Shown here: piece after piece, positions 61,351 to 64,000 of the stretch
Layout of the letters: every line of letters starts with the position of its first letter
Numbering within the stretch: position 1 is the stretch's first letter
Assembly: GCF_001981305.1 (NCBI RefSeq)
Contig: NZ_MSCW01000009.1
Span: 62,001 to 126,000 of the forward strand
Origin: Marinobacter lutaoensis
Lineage (GTDB): Bacteria; Pseudomonadota; Gammaproteobacteria; Pseudomonadales; Oleiphilaceae
Length of the DNA stretch: 64,000 bases
Direction of reading: 5' to 3'
Translations under genes and position numbers: made by a program
The notes under the pieces: model-generated
Told to the model about the DNA's origin: nothing
Database searches by the model: none
Seen by the model: only the letters and a program-made list of their open reading frames with translations

Positions 61351-62370
61351 ATGAAGCAGTGGGCTACTGGTAAATGCTGGAGCGCGCAGATTGCTGCGGT
61401 AATGTCATTGTTAGTTCTGAGTCGGGGCATAAGTGCATCCCAGCAGACTGCTGGGGTTACGAAAGGCGAGAATCCCGCTGTCGTATCAGAAGTGAACCTA
61501 TACCAGAACTCGGAGCCAAATCTTGATCCCAATATTGATCTCCGAAAATTGCCATCGGATATGGATTACCTATTTCCGCTAAAGCCGGATGAAATAAGAA
61601 CCATTCGAGAAGCCGAACTTGAGAAACAAGAGGCAACGTATCAGCCGTTGCGGTCAGTTAAGCCTATTAGGGATTTTTTACAGATTAGCCGCAATGCTGA
61701 CCAAATGCCCGAAATAAAAGTAACTCCGGATTACCCGTCAAGCGTGGTGTTTACCGATATAACCGGTGCGCCATGGCCCATTGCATACGTGGGTCAAACG
61801 GGCTCTCTAGCAGATGTTGAGAGACCTGAAGGTATTGAGAACGCCCTTGTTTTGTATGCAAAGAATCCTGCAGGGCAAAAATCGATCAGTGTTTACCTGG
61901 AAGGCATAACCTTGCCAATTACGCTTACCGTGTCTGGTCAGTCGTCCGAATATCATGCGCTGAAACATATTCGCATCAATGAACGGGGTCCCAATTCACC
62001 GAATGAAGAATTGCTGTTGGCGGCCAGCTCTCAATCCGCACCACAACTTAATCCTTTTGGGAATGATGAGGAAAACAGCGGTGATAGCCTGGACGAAGTA
62101 TTGAATAAGCTGGCTTACAAGGTCACGCCTGATGGTTTTACCAAACTAAAAGCCTCCGATCCGTCGGTGGATGCCTGGATTGAGGACAGCAATCCTGAAT
62201 ACCTCTATGTGATGACGGATTATCGATTGGTCGCTCCGGCACCGAGGGCTGGCGGTCGCAGTGTACTCCCTCTGCAGGATGGAGTTCGAATTTACATCAT
62301 TCCCCGAATAAATCCGGTGATGGTGCTTGATAGTGATGGCAGCCGGGTGTACCTGACGTTCAAGGAGTAG
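61351..62370 (+). CDS. dotH: DotH/IcmK (TraN-like) T4SS outer-membrane-complex protein
   Basis: It starts at ATG 61351 behind AGAGGAAG, with a signal peptide (AAVMSLLVLSRGISA). The 339 residues contain the DotH/IcmK block LPITLTVSGQSSEYHALKHIRINERGPNSPNEE and the C-terminal beta-rich domain ending YLTFKE. DotH forms the periplasmic core ring with DotG. The stop is followed by ATG at 62374, so translation is coupled. Confidence 0.88.
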   Translation: MKQWATGKCWSAQIAAVMSLLVLSRGISASQQTAGVTKGENPAVVSEVNLYQNSEPNLDPNIDLRKLPSDMDYLFPLKPDEIRTIREAELEKQEATYQPLRSVKPIRDFLQISRNADQMPEIKVTPDYPSSVVFTDITGAPWPIAYVGQTGSLADVERPEGIENALVLYAKNPAGQKSISVYLEGITLPITLTVSGQSSEYHALKHIRINERGPNSPNEELLLAASSQSAPQLNPFGNDEENSGDSLDEVLNKLAYKVTPDGFTKLKASDPSVDAWIEDSNPEYLYVMTDYRLVAPAPRAGGRSVLPLQDGVRIYIIPRINPVMVLDSDGSRVYLTFKE

Positions 62371-62373
62371 CGC

Positions 62374-63849
62374 ATGTCGGAAACAAAGCAATCGGCGTTT
62401 CAGTATCTCCGTTCAAAGGAAGGTCGGCCGGCGTTCATTGGTGTTTTGATCAGCGCCGTTTTGGTGCCAGTTATTTTCTTTTATGCCTTCGAATATCTCT
62501 ATGGTGATGATGCTCAACCACGCGAAGTAACAGAGGAACAGCGCCAGGCGGCAGGATCATCGGCGGTAAATGCGACAGGAAAAAAAGCGGAAGGCAAGCT
62601 GACTTCGCCAGATTTGACGCCAGAAGCCCGTGCCGCCTTGGAAGAATACAACCGCAAGGCGTATGAAGAAGGGCGCATGGGACAGCCTACGCCAGACGAT
62701 GTTGTATACATCGATGTGGATGAGAACGGATTGCCTGTTGATCGTCAAAAAGAGTCACAAGCGTCAGACGTGGCTCCTGAACAGAATCCGGAGAGCGAAA
62801 ACACCATGCCGGATCTTCCTGGTAATGATAGTGCGAGCGCACTCACCATTGGCAGGCCAGACCCCGGTGTTCGCCGAACCGTGGGTGAAAACGGCATCGA
62901 TACCCGGATGGACGGGTTGACCAGAGAGCAACAAGAACAACGTCTGAACATGACCCCTGATCGCCTCAAATTGGCCTTGGCGGAGCATAAAGAATATCGG
63001 ACGCGCCGGATGGATGCAGCGGTGCAACTTATCGACACGATGGGGCAGCCGCCGGCGATAGCGAGTTTGTCTTTTGCACGGGATAAAGGTGAGGGACGGC
63101 TACCCGAACCTGCCCGTGTCGAGCGCGTTGGCGGAAACACAGGAAACGGGGATACCAGATTTGTTGAAAGCGAAAAGTCGGGTTCCCATGGCGGTGTTTG
63201 CACATATCCCCTCGTGAAAGGCGGCGAAATCCGGTACGCAGTGTCCGACATTGCTTTGAACACTGACTTTCAGGGACCGGTGCGTGTCACCTTTCTTGAT
63301 GGAAACCTCGCCCAGTATATCGGGCTCGGGAGCTTTGAACTCAACGAGCTTGGGGCACGCATGAAACTCAAGATTGAACGGATCTTCGACCTTGATGGGA
63401 ATTCATACAACGTCAGCGGCTACGTGCTTGATCCAGAGACAACCCTTTGGGCGCTGGCAAGCGATGTGGATTACCACATCATTTATCGCTACGGAGGCTT
63501 TGGCCTTGGCACCATTATGAGTGCATTCCAGGTGCTTGCAGAAAACCGCGCAACCGTGACCGAGGTCACCAACCCCGACGGCGGTACGGTGACTCAAAAC
63601 CGCGATCCAGATGGCAAACAGATTACCTGGACAATGATTGGCGAGTTCTCGGAACTCTTTGAAGAGGCGTTTCGGGACAACATCAATCGGCCGATTACTG
63701 TGACGCTGGACCCCAATGAAGAAGTGGCGGTCCTGTTTGAGGACACTGTTTGTGAGCTTGAAAGTGCTGCCAAAAAACGGCTCGAAGCTCGGGATTTCAG
63801 GTACTCAAAAGGCATTGGTGACCCGATTTCCTCTTCACGTTTCCAGTAA
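62374..63849 (+). CDS. dotG: DotG/IcmE (TraO-like, VirB10-like C terminus) T4SS core protein
   Basis: The 491-residue protein has an N-terminal cytoplasmic part, a membrane helix (AFIGVLISAVLVPVIFFYAFEYLYG) and a disordered, acidic linker. The C-terminal VirB10/TrbI-like domain shows TYPLVKGGEIRYAVSDIALNTDFQGPVRV, IGLGSFELNELGARMKLKIER, ALASDVDYHIIYRYGGFG and VTLDPNEEVAVLFED. DotG spans both membranes and forms the secretion channel. It is much shorter than Legionella DotG (no pentapeptide repeats). Confidence 0.88.
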   Translation: MSETKQSAFQYLRSKEGRPAFIGVLISAVLVPVIFFYAFEYLYGDDAQPREVTEEQRQAAGSSAVNATGKKAEGKLTSPDLTPEARAALEEYNRKAYEEGRMGQPTPDDVVYIDVDENGLPVDRQKESQASDVAPEQNPESENTMPDLPGNDSASALTIGRPDPGVRRTVGENGIDTRMDGLTREQQEQRLNMTPDRLKLALAEHKEYRTRRMDAAVQLIDTMGQPPAIASLSFARDKGEGRLPEPARVERVGGNTGNGDTRFVESEKSGSHGGVCTYPLVKGGEIRYAVSDIALNTDFQGPVRVTFLDGNLAQYIGLGSFELNELGARMKLKIERIFDLDGNSYNVSGYVLDPETTLWALASDVDYHIIYRYGGFGLGTIMSAFQVLAENRATVTEVTNPDGGTVTQNRDPDGKQITWTMIGEFSELFEEAFRDNINRPITVTLDPNEEVAVLFEDTVCELESAAKKRLEARDFRYSKGIGDPISSSRFQ

Positions 63850-63930
63850 TGATGGATGAATGAAGCCAGTTCCCCAAACTGAATGGCGTACAGAGTATCC
63901 TATACCGAGTTAGTTAAGGGTAGATGAGTT

Positions 63931-64000
63931 ATGGCCGATAGAGACGACGATTTTCTCGATCATGGCGGTGAGGAATTCAACGCTGAATCCGATGAGTTTT
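63931..64000 (+). CDS. Start of probable DotF/IcmG-like gene (cut by window edge)
   Basis: From ATG 63931, 23 residues are read: MADRDDDFLDHGGEEFNAES. The highly acidic start and its place directly after dotG fit DotF/IcmG (TraP in IncI). The rest lies outside the window. Confidence 0.5.
   Translation, partial: MADRDDDFLDHGGEEFNAESDEF

Noticed and set aside
1..64000. tRNA or rRNA genes
   Set aside because: No cloverleaf with T-loop GGTTCRANNC and matching acceptor stem was noticed on either strand, and no rRNA segments were recognised.

Overview
The window looks like part of a large, self-transmissible plasmid (or plasmid-like conjugative element) of a marine gammaproteobacterium. The reasons are an iteron origin, a P1/Sop-type parA-parB pair, kfrA, a PRTRC cassette, an ArdB/KlcA-type antirestriction gene and an IncI/Dot-Icm-type secretion locus, with no chromosomal housekeeping genes. 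An MvaT-like H-NS relative and the general protein style suggest a Marinobacter/Pseudomonas-like host. That host assignment is inference only.

Layout. 1-2475: two abutting IS605-type elements, one cut by the window edge and damaged, one intact (tnpB, tnpA). 2.5-3.2 kb: two small genes. 3.4-9.4 kb: PRTRC cassette (ParB-like, E, C, F, B, ThiF/E1-like; proteins A and D were not found). 9.7-16.0 kb: small accessory genes, a possible ART-like protein, an FBH1/UvrD-type helicase, antirestriction protein and a double-HTH regulator. 16.0-16.5 kb: a relic tnpB and a strong candidate small-RNA gene. 16.8-33.8 kb: long unknown genes, PilZ protein, lipoproteins, a secreted subtilisin, two exported nuclease-like proteins, an MvaT-like protein with two DNA-binding repeats, KfrA and a DEDDh exonuclease. 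34.3-37.4 kb: tyrosine recombinase and decayed IS1595 and IS256 transposases. 37.8-44.7 kb: replication and partition core with parA, parB, six copies of a 16-bp palindrome, iterons and a DnaA box, an iteron-type Rep, a ColE2-like primase-Rep and a HigA-like regulator. 44.8-58.9 kb: unknown genes, including an exported zincin and a ~1,900-residue polyvalent protein with two HExxH motifs. 59.0-64.0 kb: a DsbC/DsbG-like thiol protein, then DotI/IcmL, DotH/IcmK, DotG/IcmE and the start of a probable DotF/IcmG.

How it fits together. At least six near-perfect copies of GTATGC-N5-GCATAC, plus weaker ones, sit in front of PRTRC, helicase, antirestriction and paralogous unknown genes. In three PRTRC promoters the site lies exactly between the -35 and -10 hexamers. 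This suggests one repressor controls a dispersed plasmid regulon that may be switched on together, for example just after conjugative entry. The partition locus has its own three GTATAC repeats, and the six AT palindromes are the best candidates for its centromere. The parA P-loop lysine is replaced by Asn, which is unexpected for a working ParA.
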